A stretch of 64,000 bases of DNA from NCBI RefSeq assembly GCF_040954645.1, contig NC_092807.1:52047481-52111480 (forward strand), in the 5' to 3' direction. This stretch comes from Diabrotica undecimpunctata. Lineage: Eukaryota > Arthropoda > Insecta > Coleoptera > Chrysomelidae. Shown piece by piece: positions 10,998 through 21,103 of this stretch. Below the pieces are notes generated by a model, which searched no databases, had not been told where the DNA came from, and was given only the letters and a program-made list of their open reading frames with translations. The first letter of the stretch is position 1; the number at the start of each line of letters is the position of its first letter. Both the position numbers and the translations under genes were made by a program.

Positions 10998-11500
10998 GAA
11001 CACATTTCTTCCCTTTACTAAGTAGGTTTGATTATAATCACTGAAAAAGATGTGTTGTGATGTTAAATTTCCTAGATTGCTGGATTTTTTTTTAAATCTG
11101 TCATACGTCTATCATTTATTCCCAAAATACCAGCTTATTCTTTTGTAATTTCTGGAAGTAAAAAAGTCTTACCCTCTCTAACTATTATAATATGTAAGAA
11201 GATATTGCTGCAGCGCGTAATTAATGTTATTGTGCGATATTGCGACATGAATCTCTGGTTTTCTTTCTGGGAATACCAATATTTAATGATTTTGGTCAGT
11301 ATTCTGGACATACTTAACGATATTTCATCAGAGGAGAGAGTCATATAGGAGGTGATTTTAATGCATATGTCGGTAAGTTCAAGATTGGATATAGCTTACT
11401 TATTACGTAGAAAAGTTGAAATCATTTTCAAATATACGATTTTATAACAAGAAAAGAAAATATATGTAAATGCAAAGGTAACAACATGAGTTGCTGTTGC
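10995..11500. other. no gene recognised
   Basis: Intronic sequence after the (AT)n tract; short frames only. Nothing recognised on either strand. Confidence 0.35.
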
Positions 11501-11504
11501 TGAA

Positions 11505-11945
11505 CTGACAGAAATGGCGAATTACAGATTGTAAGGCTGACGAGGAGACAGCGGAACACGCTCTGTGCAACTACCCTGGGTTGGATAGGATAAGGCTCAA
11601 AACATTTGGGCATTATCAATTCGAGCCCGACGACTTCCGACACTTCGAACCTTACACGAAAAGAAATGAACTAACGTAGAGAGCAACAGCAATGATTACC
11701 AAAATAACGCGCGAGGAAGTTGCTTAATCACAAAAAATTATACTCTGGTTGCCTTAACCATCAATAAGATGGCTAGGGCAAGTTCAATATAGAATTGATA
11801 ATCACCCACTATAAAGAATTTTCAGTTCCAAAAGTTCCAGGAAGCAGTAGGAGACGACCAAAAAAGATATGATGGGAGATACTTGGACACGACATGCCTG
11901 TGAAGGGGATTGATATTAGTATACTGATCAGAGTCCCAACTGCTT
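11505..11945 (+). pseudogene. two abutting LINE tails
   Basis: From about 11520 the plus strand reads DCKADEETAEHALCNYPGLDRIR and then FGHYQFEPDDFRHF, the region after the RNase H domain in R1/I-type LINEs, where a Cys-His cluster is normal. From about 11765 a second pattern follows, RWLGQVQYRIDNHP, and near 11845 a RRRPKKI-like stretch, the GHV..R and GRPKKRW motifs of a different LINE type. Both are short and carry stops. The junction near 11720 is not resolved. Confidence 0.5.
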
Positions 11946-12056
11946 AGTAAATTAATTAATTAACTAATTGTACATTAAAGTAAGTATTTATTTACATGCA
12001 GTTTATCAACAAAATAAAAATGTACCATTTAAAACAAAATTTTAAATATTTACGGC

Positions 12057-13931
12057 GTTTAGAACCACAGTGGGTCATGTCCATAATACATAAATCGAGA
12101 TATTTAGAGCTAAAGTTAACAAGCTCTCTGCTATTACATAATACACCAACGATCCTAATCTAAGTGAAAACCTCTTATGTATTATGTTGTTTAAATAATT
12201 AAACTATGTGTAATATTAAATATATAACCTTTTTGGAAATAATTGGAGACACTTGAAAAACATTGGACTTGATCCATTATTACTCTGAAATATTTGGTGA
12301 AAAAAAAAATGGATTAAAAAACTAAGTATGACAAAACTGGAATTTTAGTTACAAAAAATAATAACAAATAAAAAACTTATTACAACAACGTTCAATAATA
12401 CTCTCACAGCTTAAGTGACATTAGTTTTAATCATCATAGACCAGTTCATGATCGTCTATGTCGTCTTCTTCACCCTGTTGCTGAATTCATGAACGGATTC
12501 CTGTGTTAATGCAGAGATTTTTAAAATGATAGTGTGTGTGACTGGTGGCGGATATGGGAGGAGAGACAGCATGTCCTTTTTCTTTGCTTCTGTCACGAGT
12601 CTAGGTGTGGAGTACATATGACTTTGATTACCAATGAATTTTGAGACATTTATTTTTACCATTGTTATAGTAAAAAACGGAAAATCTTCATTCAGCGTAG
12701 TTTTGTACTTCAAAACCCAAGGATCTTCTTCCTCGTACCTCATCCATCTCATTTCTAACCACTTCACAGGTGCTCCATCACTATCTTTTTTTCTCTTTAC
12801 AAGCACATCTTCTATGTTCCTTGTCGACACAACGTCGCTCCTTTTTATGTTAGTTACTTCAAAAGAGAATGTCAATTTTGAAGTTTTTATTACATCAATC
12901 CAGTCGTCTGGCCCAAAGATGTGAGAAGATTTTCTAGCAGCCTTTTCAATAAACCCAAAATCTCGGTCGTTTGGCAAAAAGGAGTGGCCATATACCAGAA
13001 ACTTGTGATCTATCGTTCTTATGTTTATGTAAGGATCTTGAACAAGATTTAGTAACGTGGCAACCACTTTAAAATTTCTGTTTTGTCCTGTACATGAATC
13101 TGAATAGAGAGTTACGTGGTAATGATTTTTTTCATGTTTTTTCAGATGCATGGTCAATATTGAAGATATTTCCTGAGACCCTCTACCACCATCTGTTTCG
13201 TCCCACACATACATAAAGACGTTGTTCTTGTTGAAGAAATGAATTCCTAAGTTATAGACATACATATTTATTTTGTAATACGCAATAGATGTAGACAATT
13301 TCAGGTATGGCAGTGCTTTTTGGAGGTCAAAAGTAGCAACATAGTGTTCATCTGAAGCGTCACCACTGTCCGATTTTAGTACATCTAGAGCTTGTTTTGC
13401 TTTTGCTAGGTAAACATTTTTCTCAACAATAAGTGAATTGTATGTCTCAGGCTCAGTTGCTGCAGCTCTTTTTAAGGTCAGTTGATCACATTTGGCGCAC
13501 GTATCTTTCGATGGTATTTTAAAATTAACTAAACTTAGTTGTAAACACAGATAGTATTGTTTTTTTTTCTGAGGTACTTTGCCTTCGTTGTTGCATTTTT
13601 TATATACAGGTCATACATTTTTCTGATATTTAAATCAGGATTAAGATACATTCTTTCAGGATTTCTTCTTTTCCTTTGAATCCATATTTAATCATAAACG
13701 ATCACGATAAATACACTGAGCATAATCTGACTAGTCAACTGGACTTGATCCACTCTGTCATAATATGACACATTGTTCAGAGACATAGGAAACTAACGCC
13801 ATATGTTTATTATTGCGGTAAATTTGGACGTGGTTTGTTATAGTACCGAAAAGATTTCAATTTGTAGAACATAGATACACCGCTAACTTAATTTTCGTAA
13901 AAAGTGGACTTAATCCACTATGGTTCTAAAC
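12057..13931. mobile_element. TIR transposon encoding RNase H-like protein (copy 1)
   Basis: The sequence is bracketed by inverted repeats: GTTTAGAACCACAGTGG from 12057 and the reverse complement of GTTTAGAACCATAGTGG ending at 13931. They stay similar for about 28 bases, to a TCCA motif. The exact ends are ambiguous because the symmetry includes TTTA: if TA is the target duplication, the element runs 12062-13926. Inside, the motif TGGACTTGATCCA is repeated close to the ends (12263, 13740) and in the right inverted repeat (13906), as expected for transposase-binding sites. The one coding region, minus strand 13695-12456, fills most of the interior. A related element is at 31418-33533. I infer a cut-and-paste DNA transposon; I do not recall a named superfamily for it. 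Confidence 0.75.
12456..13695 (-). pseudogene. RNase H-like protein of TIR element, one frameshift
   Basis: Candidate transposase of the surrounding TIR element. The minus strand reads RRNPERMYLNPDLNIRKMYD (about 13675-13610), then, after a one-base loss in an A run near 13605, stays open from about 13600 to the stop at 12456 (over 380 codons). Features in order: KDTCAKCDQL, a two-Cys knuckle; TFDLQKALPYLKL; YNLGIH; then VWDETDGGRGSQEISS; the strongly conserved LYSDSCTGQNRN with an Asp in a beta-strand context; and YGHSFLPNDRDFG with His and Asp. The spacing of acidic residues (D in TFDLQ, D in YSDSC, D in PNDRD) fits an RNase H fold, which is inference. I recall similar insect proteins filed under a domain of unknown function (possibly DUF7869, unverified). 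Confidence 0.75.
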
Positions 13932-14224
13932 TTGGTTCTCATTTATTCTTGAATTTTTAAATTTTTTTCTTCATTTATAGTTTAGCATTTACAAATAGAA
14001 AACAAAATTAATCAATACACACTCCAATTATACTATATTTTTCTTTTTTTTTTAATTAAAGAAATCTGCAACATAAGTTTATATTAGCTACATAAGGTGT
14101 GGTAGGAATTTTTGTGTTGTATATTTCCGACAATGATTGTGTCCAAATTTTCCTACGCAGAAGTAACCGACTATATGACATGAGAAACAAACTTATGGAA
14201 AAATTTAATTAGGGAAGTCGATCC
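13932..14224. other. no gene recognised
   Basis: Short AT-rich spacer between the TIR element and the LINE remnant. Confidence 0.4.
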
Positions 14225-15350
14225 CGCATATGCAAAAAAATAATGATGATGATTTGTCCTGTACAGTCTGCTATTTCCATTTCTTCGATATTTCTCTGGA
14301 CTGCTATCCATTTCTTTCTTGGTCGCCGTCTTCTTTTCTTCCCTGTTTTTCCCACCTGTAATATTATTAATACCACTCTCTGTTGCCAAATTTTCGGTTT
14401 ATTTTTGAGTGACTCATATATTTTTTGTGTAATTCCTGGTTAGATAGCATTCTTCCCAGATTTTCCTTCACAGACTACTATATATTTCTTTTCTACTTCT
14501 AGTTCTACATCCATTTTTAATAGGCGTTTAGTACTATTGATAAAATTATTTCGGATTGTGGCTACCCTATTACCTTTCATTAGACTTTTATCAATTTCTC
14601 TCTCTTTGTCTCCTCTCTCCATCATTGTTACACCTACATACTCGAATTCTATATTAGTAAATTTGTGCTCTCTATCTCTCTCTCATTATTTCTCATTATT
14701 ACAATTTTTTTTTGTCGTTTCTCCTTTGGTCTAAATTAATTAATTTTAACTTGGTTTACAATTAGACTATGTTTTCTAACTTGCTCTAATGTTGCAAACA
14801 TATTATTTAGATCGTCCCTTGACCTTGTTTGAAATCATCTTCTAAATCTATGATTTACTGGCCGTTGTTTATAGTCTCCTTAATTAGTGTTAAGACTATA
14901 TTAAATACATCTGTTAACAAGGGATCTCCCCGTTTTGATCAGAATACTAAAGAAAACTTGCTTCTACTATAGCCGTGCTAGTTGTTTTGGTTAACGTCAT
15001 TCTAATAACCGAATCTAATCAGTTGTTCTGTAATTTCTAGTGAACTCATTGTATCATACAACATATTGCAAACTATGGAGTTATAAGCCTTTTTAAATGC
15101 AATAAATAATATGTGTACTCCGATTTCTCCTGAGCTTTTATTTTTTAGTTCTTTTATTTCTTTTGCCTCTTCTACTATCTGGTTTTGTATTATCGCTTCG
15201 TATTTATATTGTTATTTGTTCTCCGACGTTTGGTAGGTCTTTACACTCTTTGTTCCCCTTTTACACATTAATTTTATTTCATTCATTTTAGCCCATATTC
15301 TGCTCTAGTTTTATCGATTATTTGATCCTTTCTATGTTTGCTTTGTGTCT
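14225..15350 (-). pseudogene. LINE reverse transcriptase and tail, decayed
   Basis: Minus-strand non-LTR element. From high to low coordinates: KAYNSIVCNMLYDTMSSLEI (about 15100-15040), the A box of the reverse transcriptase; a KRGDPLLTDVFNIVL segment (about 14940-14895), the RQGDPLS..LFNIVL box; then HKFTNIEFEYVGVTMMERGD (about 14665-14610) and EIDKSLMKGNRV, the region downstream of the catalytic box; finally KKRRRPRKKWI near 14325-14295, the basic GRPRKRW tail. The FADD catalytic box itself is lost in a damaged stretch. The order matches RTE/BovB-like insect elements, but the clade is not resolved. Confidence 0.65.
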
Positions 15351-15556
15351 TTGGTTTAGAGCTCGCTTGCAGTGTTCATCAAACCAGTATCCTCTCTTCT
15401 TGATATCTTTTTGCAATATTCAGATTTGTCGCTTCTATTATGATTAAATATATTCCAACTCTTCTTCGAGATCATAGGTAGATGAAAATAAATTATTAAA
15501 TAAACAAAAACACTTGATTGCAGCGAAAATATTCTAAAAACTAAATTAAATCTTAC

Positions 15557-15631
15557 CCTCTTCACAATCTGTCAGATATTCTTCCAAATCAACATCCATC
15601 AAAGTTTCTTCATTACTTTCATTTTGCTGGT
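15557..15631 (-). CDS. host gene exon d
   Basis: 75-bp internal exon, minus strand: acceptor aattttgtag before 15631, donor gtaaga after 15557. It starts with two bases, contains 24 full codons (QQNESNEETLMDVDLEEYL then TDCEE) and ends with one base G. With the G left by exon c the first codon is GAC (Asp); its own last G joins GA of exon e to give Gly. The exon is therefore symmetric (phase 1 on both sides) like exons a, b and c, so it can be skipped or duplicated without a frame change. Composition is acidic like the rest of the protein. Small size makes it less certain by itself; the agreement of phases is the main support. Confidence 0.72.
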
Positions 15632-15835
15632 CTACAAAATTAAGAAATTCATAAATTATTTTCGATTTATATAAATTAAATCTGGCTACATTAAAGTAAT
15701 CAAAGAGAGAATGAATCAACAAAACCCTTAGCAATCCTAACCTATAAAAATCGGCATTTAGAGCAAAACTCTTGACATATATCATATAACCTATATAATT
15801 AAAACAGCAAAGTTATCGCCCAATATCTACCGATG

Positions 15836-15851
15836 TGATTTAAATCATTAT
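15836..15851 (+). repeat. target-site duplication of LINE 15852-18675 (left)
   Basis: TGATTTAAATCATTAT occurs here and again at 18676-18691, immediately outside the LINE. An exact 16-base duplication is the expected trace of target-primed reverse transcription. Confidence 0.9.
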
Positions 15852-18675
15852 TATATATTAAATATAAAAGGAAGAGAAAGAAAAAAGGAAGAGGAAATGA
15901 AAAGATAAACGAATACCTGCATTTCTATAGTGGCGTAGAAAAGAGCGAACGAGCTAAAAGGGGAGTGTCTATAGCAATACATCAGAAACTGAAAAAATGT
16001 ATTAAATCATGGCAAGAAATAGATGAAAGAATTATCCTCATGGAAATTAAGAAAAATGGCCATGAAATAGTGGTAATTGGAACATATGCACCGACGGATG
16101 ACTCAAGGGTTGACAGCAAGGAAGAGTACTTTAACAAGTTAACAACTGTTCTAGCCACAATTAATAAGAAGAAAGAAATTTGGATCTTAGGTGATCTTAA
16201 TGCAAGAACCGGAAAGAGCTCCAACAGTGAAATAATAGGGAGATATGGAGAAGACATTCTGAACGACAATGGTCAAAGATTAATAGATTTTTGCGAGGCA
16301 CATTCTTTGAAAATATTAAATGGTTTCTTCCCCCATAAGAATATACATAAATTTACATGGACGCAGCCTACCAGGAATTTAAAATCAATAATTGACTATT
16401 TCATTCATCGTAAAGATTCTAAACTAAAAACGAAGGACGTGAAGGTGTTTAGAGGGCCAGAATGTGGAAGTGACCACCATATGATTATTGTAAAAGTAAT
16501 GGTGACATTTAAGAGAGAACAATCAAGTCACAAAAATGATGAAGTAACAGACATAGGAACAACCATAGAAAACATAAAATATAACCTGGAAAGCTTTAAA
16601 CAAGATTCGACAAAGTTCTTATATAAAATTAGAATAGCTCAGAAAATAAAAAATATAGAAACAAAGGACTTAGACCCTGAAAGTCTGTATGAGGTAATTA
16701 AAAAATATATTCATGAAGCGGCAAATGAAGCACTGGGAAAAGTTGAAAATCGGAAAAAAGGAAAACCTGAATGGTTGTCAACGGAACTAGAAGAGAAAGT
16801 TCTCAAGAAAAAACAAGCATATCACATATGGCTTCAATCCAAAGATCCTCAAGACAGAGAAATATACGCTAAATGGAATAGAGAAGTTAAAAAAGACGTG
16901 GATAAGGCGAAAAATATAAACTGGGAGGCTAAGTGTGATGAACTGGACAGATTTATGGGTGGAACAAAAGTGGCGCAAGCTTGGAAAACATTAAAACAGT
17001 TTAGGAAAAATGAGAAAAATGAAGACAACATTTCTCTCATAAAGTTAAATAAATGGGAAGAATATTATACGAAACTGCTGAAAGAGGATAGAGTAGAGTA
17101 CAGATGGGAAAAGATAAGGGAATTAATAAACAGAGACGAAAGACAGGAAATCCCTATAATAACATTATCTGAATTGACGGAAACCTTAAAAGAGGTTAAA
17201 AACGGAAAATCCGCAGGGCCTGGAGACATTCCCATAGAGCTGGTTAAATATGGGCCGACTGCACTTTTAGAATTAATAGTAGACCTTTTCAATAAATGTA
17301 TGTGTGGAGACCAGGAAATTCCTAAAGATTGGAATAAATCTTATATAAGCTCCATATATAAGAGAGGGAATAAAAGAGACTGTTCCAATTATAGAGGTAT
17401 TAGTGTGACGAGCTCTGTGGGCCGGTTGTACGGCAGAATATTAAAGAAGAGAGTTGAAAGACAGATACAAGATATTGAAGAACAAAGCGGCTTTCGTACC
17501 GGGAGATCCTGCCTTGATAATATATTTATCCTACGAAAAATAATTGAAAAGCGTGTCGAAAGAAGTAGAGAGACCCATTTGGTATTTATAGACCTTGAGA
17601 AAGCATATGATAGTGTCCCGTTAAAGAAAATGTTTGAGGTCCTCAAAAGGTCCGGATTGGATTCGACGTATATCCGAGCGATATATAAATTGTACGAAAA
17701 TGCAGTTAGTTGTGTAAAAATTGGAACCAGAACCTCAAATGAATTTAAAGTCACTAAAGGCCTAAAGCAAGGATGCTGTTTGTCACCGACACTCTTTAAA
17801 ATATACGTCCAAGAAGCATTGAGGAATTGGAGAAATAAATGTAGATTTATGGGCATCGAAGTGGGACAAGAAACTCTGTATACATTGTTGTTTGCAGATG
17901 ATCAGGTGGTGGTTGCAACCGATGAGGAAGATATAAATTATATGAATCGAAAATTATTTGAGGAATATGCCAAATGGGGGCTTACTGTAAATATAAGCAA
18001 AACAGAATATTTAAAAATTGGAGGAAATACCACAGATCTGAGGCTTGAAAACGCAGTCATAAAAGGCTGCAACCAGTATAAATATCTAGGAAGCATCATA
18101 TCAGCAGATGGCAGAGTTAAGATAGATGTACAAAACCGAATAACCCAAGGGAAAAAATGCATCCGAATACTGAATTCATTACTGTGGTCTAATAAAATAA
18201 AGATGCATACCAAACTTCGCGTATACAGAGCAATTGTAGAACCAATTACCACATATGGTGCCGAATGTTGGACGATGACAAAGAATGAACGAGATAAAGT
18301 AGACGTTGTGGAAATGGATTATCTTAGAAGGTCATGTCGAGTATCGAGAATGGAAAGAATCAGGAATGAGGAAATACGAAACCGTACAGGAATTAGAGAT
18401 ACTCTTTCAGATAGAATACAAGGAAGGCAATTACAATGGTATGGTCACGTGATGAGAATAGAGGAGGAGCGGTGGCCAAAGAAAGCCTTAATGTATGTTC
18501 CGCCAGAAAGAAGGAAAAGGGGAAGACCACCAAATTCCTGGAGAAGAGAAATTACAAAAACAATGCAATCTAGAGGCTTAGAAGAGGGAGATTGGAGAGA
18601 TAGGAAAAGATGGAGGCTGAAATGCGGGAAGCGGCAATCGCCGTAGGACCCCCGTTATATGATGATGATGAAATA
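15852..18675 (+). mobile_element. LINE A, 5'-truncated, young insertion
   Basis: Non-LTR retrotransposon bounded by the 16-base duplications at 15836-15851 and 18676-18691. The 5' end is cut inside the endonuclease domain. The 3' end, after the stop at 18646, consists of a short conserved trailer and (ATG)n units (TGATGATGATG near 18658-18670) with no poly(A). A tail fragment of the same family lies inverted at 40070-40174. Confidence 0.93.
15854..18646 (+). CDS. LINE A endonuclease-reverse transcriptase, 5'-truncated
   Basis: Open frame of 930 codons from the insertion junction to the stop at 18646. In the original element it would have begun further upstream, so no start codon is claimed (15965 is an internal GTG). 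It makes a nuclear cDNA-synthesising enzyme. Domains: the C-terminal two thirds of an apurinic-type endonuclease with WILGDLNARTG (about 16183-16215) and CGSDHHMII (about 16463-16490); a linker; a reverse transcriptase with KSAGPGDIP (about 17208), VFIDLEKAYDSVP (about 17583), LKQGCCLSPTLF (about 17763) and the catalytic LLFADDQVV (about 17887); and a C-terminal region with TYGAECWTM (about 18250), WYGHVMR (about 18438) and GRPPNSWR (about 18520). The usual Y of YADD is F here, which is common in this group. No stop or frameshift, so the copy is recent. Confidence 0.9.
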   Translation, partial: YIKYKRKRKKKGRGNEKINEYLHFYSGVEKSERAKRGVSIAIHQKLKKCIKSWQEIDERIILMEIKKNGHEIVVIGTYAPTDDSRVDSKEEYFNKLTTVLATINKKKEIWILGDLNARTGKSSNSEIIGRYGEDILNDNGQRLIDFCEAHSLKILNGFFPHKNIHKFTWTQPTRNLKSIIDYFIHRKDSKLKTKDVKVFRGPECGSDHHMIIVKVMVTFKREQSSHKNDEVTDIGTTIENIKYNLESFKQDSTKFLYKIRIAQKIKNIETKDLDPESLYEVIKKYIHEAANEALGKVENRKKGKPEWLSTELEEKVLKKKQAYHIWLQSKDPQDREIYAKWNREVKKDVDKAKNINWEAKCDELDRFMGGTKVAQAWKTLKQFRKNEKNEDNISLIKLNKWEEYYTKLLKEDRVEYRWEKIRELINRDERQEIPIITLSELTETLKEVKNGKSAGPGDIPIELVKYGPTALLELIVDLFNKCMCGDQEIPKDWNKSYISSIYKRGNKRDCSNYRGISVTSSVGRLYGRILKKRVERQIQDIEEQSGFRTGRSCLDNIFILRKIIEKRVERSRETHLVFIDLEKAYDSVPLKKMFEVLKRSGLDSTYIRAIYKLYENAVSCVKIGTRTSNEFKVTKGLKQGCCLSPTLFKIYVQEALRNWRNKCRFMGIEVGQETLYTLLFADDQVVVATDEEDINYMNRKLFEEYAKWGLTVNISKTEYLKIGGNTTDLRLENAVIKGCNQYKYLGSIISADGRVKIDVQNRITQGKKCIRILNSLLWSNKIKMHTKLRVYRAIVEPITTYGAECWTMTKNERDKVDVVEMDYLRRSCRVSRMERIRNEEIRNRTGIRDTLSDRIQGRQLQWYGHVMRIEEERWPKKALMYVPPERRKRGRPPNSWRREITKTMQSRGLEEGDWRDRKRWRLKCGKRQSP

Positions 18676-18691
18676 TGATTTAAATCATTAT

Positions 18692-18970
18692 ATTTAAGTA
18701 ATCAGGGATATATGAAATGAGTCGCCACCTATATTGTACGATGAATAACCAACACTTTCTTTCGAAACCAATCTTAGTGAAGGCGCCAATAAAAATTTAG
18801 TGAATATCCCTACATAAAGGGAGTTATCTAAATATGAACAAATGTGATAATTTATTAGGGAACTTACAAGGGAATAAATTCGTAACAGAAAATTCCGGAA
18901 AATTCTCATCGGAGTGGGTTAAGGCGCAGGGCTTGCTTCCCGGCACTTATAAAACTATGGCTTAGAAGAA
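18692..18970. other. no gene recognised
   Basis: Short intron stretch after the LINE; no recognisable repeat. Confidence 0.4.
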
Positions 18971-18974
18971 AAAA

Positions 18975-19640
18975 AGAAGTAAAGAAAAAAAGGTCGAGAC
19001 GGTGAAAGAAATTGACGGATATATTCATCTTCATAGTAGAGTAAACAAAGACAGTGAATTCAACATACCAAGTTATTTATGCTAAATTAACTACACCAAA
19101 GCGTTCGACTTCGTACGTTGGCAGCAACTATGGAAGATCCTCGAAGAAATGAGTATACCCTATCATTTAATTTACCAAATAAAAAATCTGTATGACAATA
19201 GCACCGGCCAGGTCAAGGTGGAAAGTAAACTTACTTAATGTTTTACTAAGACGCAGTGTCCGCATCACTACATCTAAAAAAGAATTAGAAGAGCTGATAC
19301 AACGAGTTGACTAAAAAAGTTGGAAAGTCGGCGTCCATATTACCAAATAGAAAATCAAAATAATGACAAACTATATCAAATCGAATCGGTTAACAGTTTC
19401 CCGTATCTCGGTTCCTTAATAAAAAACCAAGGAGGATGCAGTGAAGAAATTGGAAGAAGAATTGCACTCGACAAGCAAGCCATGACAAAACTTATATATT
19501 TGGAAAAGTCATCGTATAACGGTTAACACCAAAGTACAAATAGTTAAAAGCGTGGCATTCCCTATATTCCTATACGCATCTGAATGGTAAACATTAAAAC
19601 AAACAGACAACAAGAAGATAGATGCCTTTGGGATGTATTC
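18975..19640 (+). pseudogene. LINE reverse transcriptase fragments
   Basis: Diverged plus-strand LINE remnant. Readable: CQINYTKAFDFVRWQQLWKI (about 19073-19135), the A box; MSIPYHLIYQIKNLYDNSTG and QVKVESKLT (about 19150-19235); a deletion removing the catalytic box; then YQIESVNSFPYLGSLIKNQG (about 19375-19433), EEIGRRIALDKQAM and VKSVAFPIFLYASE (about 19546-19585). The sequence type (INYTKAFD, SEEIGRRIA) is common in insect non-LTR elements of a clade I cannot name with confidence. Confidence 0.65.
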
Positions 19641-19659
19641 TGGCTTTCTAAAAATGTCA

Positions 19660-19900
19660 TTCTGGCTTTACAACTCTGCGTGGGTTTCCTCCTCAAGAAT
19701 TTCTTTTCCGCCAAGCACGTATTTCCATATTTCTCATGCCTTCATCCATGTTATCAAGGAACATTGTTCTGGGTCTTCCGTTTCTTCTTAGACTGTCTTT
19801 AATATAAGACAGATATTGAAAAATACCAAGCCACCATAAAATATAAGATGAAGACTGAGTAGGATTATAAACAAAAATGAAATAATACACATTAAGATAC
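19660..19900 (-). pseudogene. LINE tail fragment, inverted
   Basis: Minus-strand tail with YIKDSLRRNGRPRTMFLDNM (about 19830-19770) and DEGMRNMEIRAWRKRNS down to about 19693. This is the GRPRTMFLDN basic tail typical of the same kind of LINE as the fragment at 18975-19640, but in opposite orientation, so the two were joined by inversion or separate insertion. Confidence 0.6.
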
Positions 19901-19907
19901 TTCTGTC

Positions 19908-20145
19908 ACAATTTATAACAAATTTTCATATTTCATTCACGGCATCTTAATTGCAATCTTTTATTTCTGATGATGGTCTCAGCTAGTATTATCGGTCCTT
20001 CGTGTTCTACTACTTATATAACTTTTCAAAAATAATTATAAAAATAGTGTTTCATTCTTACCGTTCGCACTATGAGCTGCTTCATGGGTAGATATTTCAT
20101 TATTTCTTGGTGTTTCCTCTGAAAGTAAGTTATCTTGGTATATAA
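19908..20145. repeat. segmental duplication containing exon c
   Basis: This stretch and 23418-23676 are direct copies of each other. Shared landmarks: GTCACAATTTA at the left end, CATATTTCATTCACGGCA, TATNATCGGTCCTTCGTG, the 57-bp exon, and TAAGTTATCTTG right of it. Divergence is moderate in the intron parts. It shows that exon and flanks were duplicated as one block. Confidence 0.85.
20062..20118 (-). CDS. host gene exon c (duplicate of exon b)
   Basis: 57-bp exon on the minus strand: acceptor ttactttcag before 20118, donor gtaaga after 20062. Begins with AG (completing Glu with the G of exon b), encodes ETPRNNEISTHEAAHSAN and ends with one G. It is phase 1 on both sides, and its length and 11 of 18 residues match exon b at 23593-23649. 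Conserved residues are E-T-P, N-E-I-S and A. Function unknown; it adds a short acidic repeat to the protein. Both copies keep intact splice sites and frame, arguing that both can be used. Confidence 0.72.
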
Positions 20146-20195
20146 CACAATAAATTGAAGAAATAGTAATGGTTATATACAAAATTTAAAAGCAT

Positions 20196-20236
20196 TCCTA
20201 TAGAAAATGTCACACCGAGAGTGCAGTACGGCTAAT
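20196..20236 (+). repeat. left arm of a 3-kb inverted repeat pair
   Basis: CTATAGAAAATGTCACACCG and the following GAGAGTGCAGTACGG are repeated as a reverse complement at about 23190-23227. The arms face inward and bracket the IS630-like transposase. They could be the terminal repeats of a composite or unrelated transposon; no target duplication is visible. Confidence 0.6.
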
Positions 20237-20433
20237 ATAGGAATGGACAATTGCCGGATTTCACGCCTTGTGTTTGGCGATACAAACAGGTCCAAGTGGT
20301 AGTCACAGAACCGTACCCAAATCTCTACGTCGGGCTCTGTTATTTATTATAAAATAATATATTGATAAAATAATTGCCTTCAAGTAGCCAAATAAGAGGC
20401 ATGAATTTGAATAAAAAGACCTTAAGTTTTTAG

Positions 20434-20570
20434 CGAGAATTTTATTATAAAACTGTATACTTTATTAAACTAACAAATGTATTTTAAATTACATTTCTTG
20501 ATAGCTATAAATATACCGGGTGGAACCTCCGGTGACTCGATTTCCGTGCACCCAGCCCAATATCGAATCA
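20434..20570 (+). repeat. direct repeat, copy 1 (transposon end-like)
   Basis: TTTATTAAACTAACAAATGT, GATAGCTATAAATATACCGG and GTGGAACCTCC...CCCAGCCCAATATC recur at 20905-21030 with few differences. The motif TA-CNGGGTGGAACCTCC has the look of an IS630/mariner terminal repeat. The repeat suggests a tandem duplication of about 465 bases or two copies of one element end. Confidence 0.75.
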
Positions 20571-20904
20571 GGAACGGGAATATCGAAAAAGCTTTGCACA
20601 TTTTTTAATCCCGGCGATGTTATTAAAAAAACAAGTTGCGCACTTGAATCACTGCGAAATTTTAACACCTACTATGAAATTTTTTTTTTGTGGAAATCTG
20701 AAGTGCAGTTTTTGTCCTTGTTAAAACATAATGCAGTCTCGCATTTTTTACACACAACATAAGTCTACCTAGTTCCTTGGCATAGCAACCTGGTAGTTTT
20801 CAGCGAAACCTTGTGTTATTCCATATGGGATAATGGTTTTCCTTGCCCACACTTGACCAGATGAGCAGGTATAAGGTTTATAGTGTAAGTTATTTAACAT
20901 TATA

Positions 20905-21030
20905 TTATATTTATACTTTATTAAACTAACAAATATATTTTAAATTACATTTCTTGATAGCTATAAATATACAGGGTGGAACCTCCGGGAACTCGATTTC
21001 CATGCACCCAGCCCAATATCCGAAAAGCCC
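20905..21030 (+). repeat. direct repeat, copy 2 (transposon end-like)
   Basis: Second copy of the sequence at 20434-20570, here reading ATACAGGGTGGAACCTCC at about 20970. It lies just downstream (3') of the minus-strand transposase that ends at 21104, so it is the best candidate for that element's 3' terminal repeat. Confidence 0.7.
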
Positions 21031-21103
21031 ATACTCTGATTGGACTGGTAAATGCATTTTATTGGTTATACAGTGTAAAATAATCGAGGTTACTCACAGA
21101 TAT

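Noticed and set aside
17389..17856. 155-codon minus-strand frame
   Set aside because: Antisense shadow of the LINE A reverse transcriptase.
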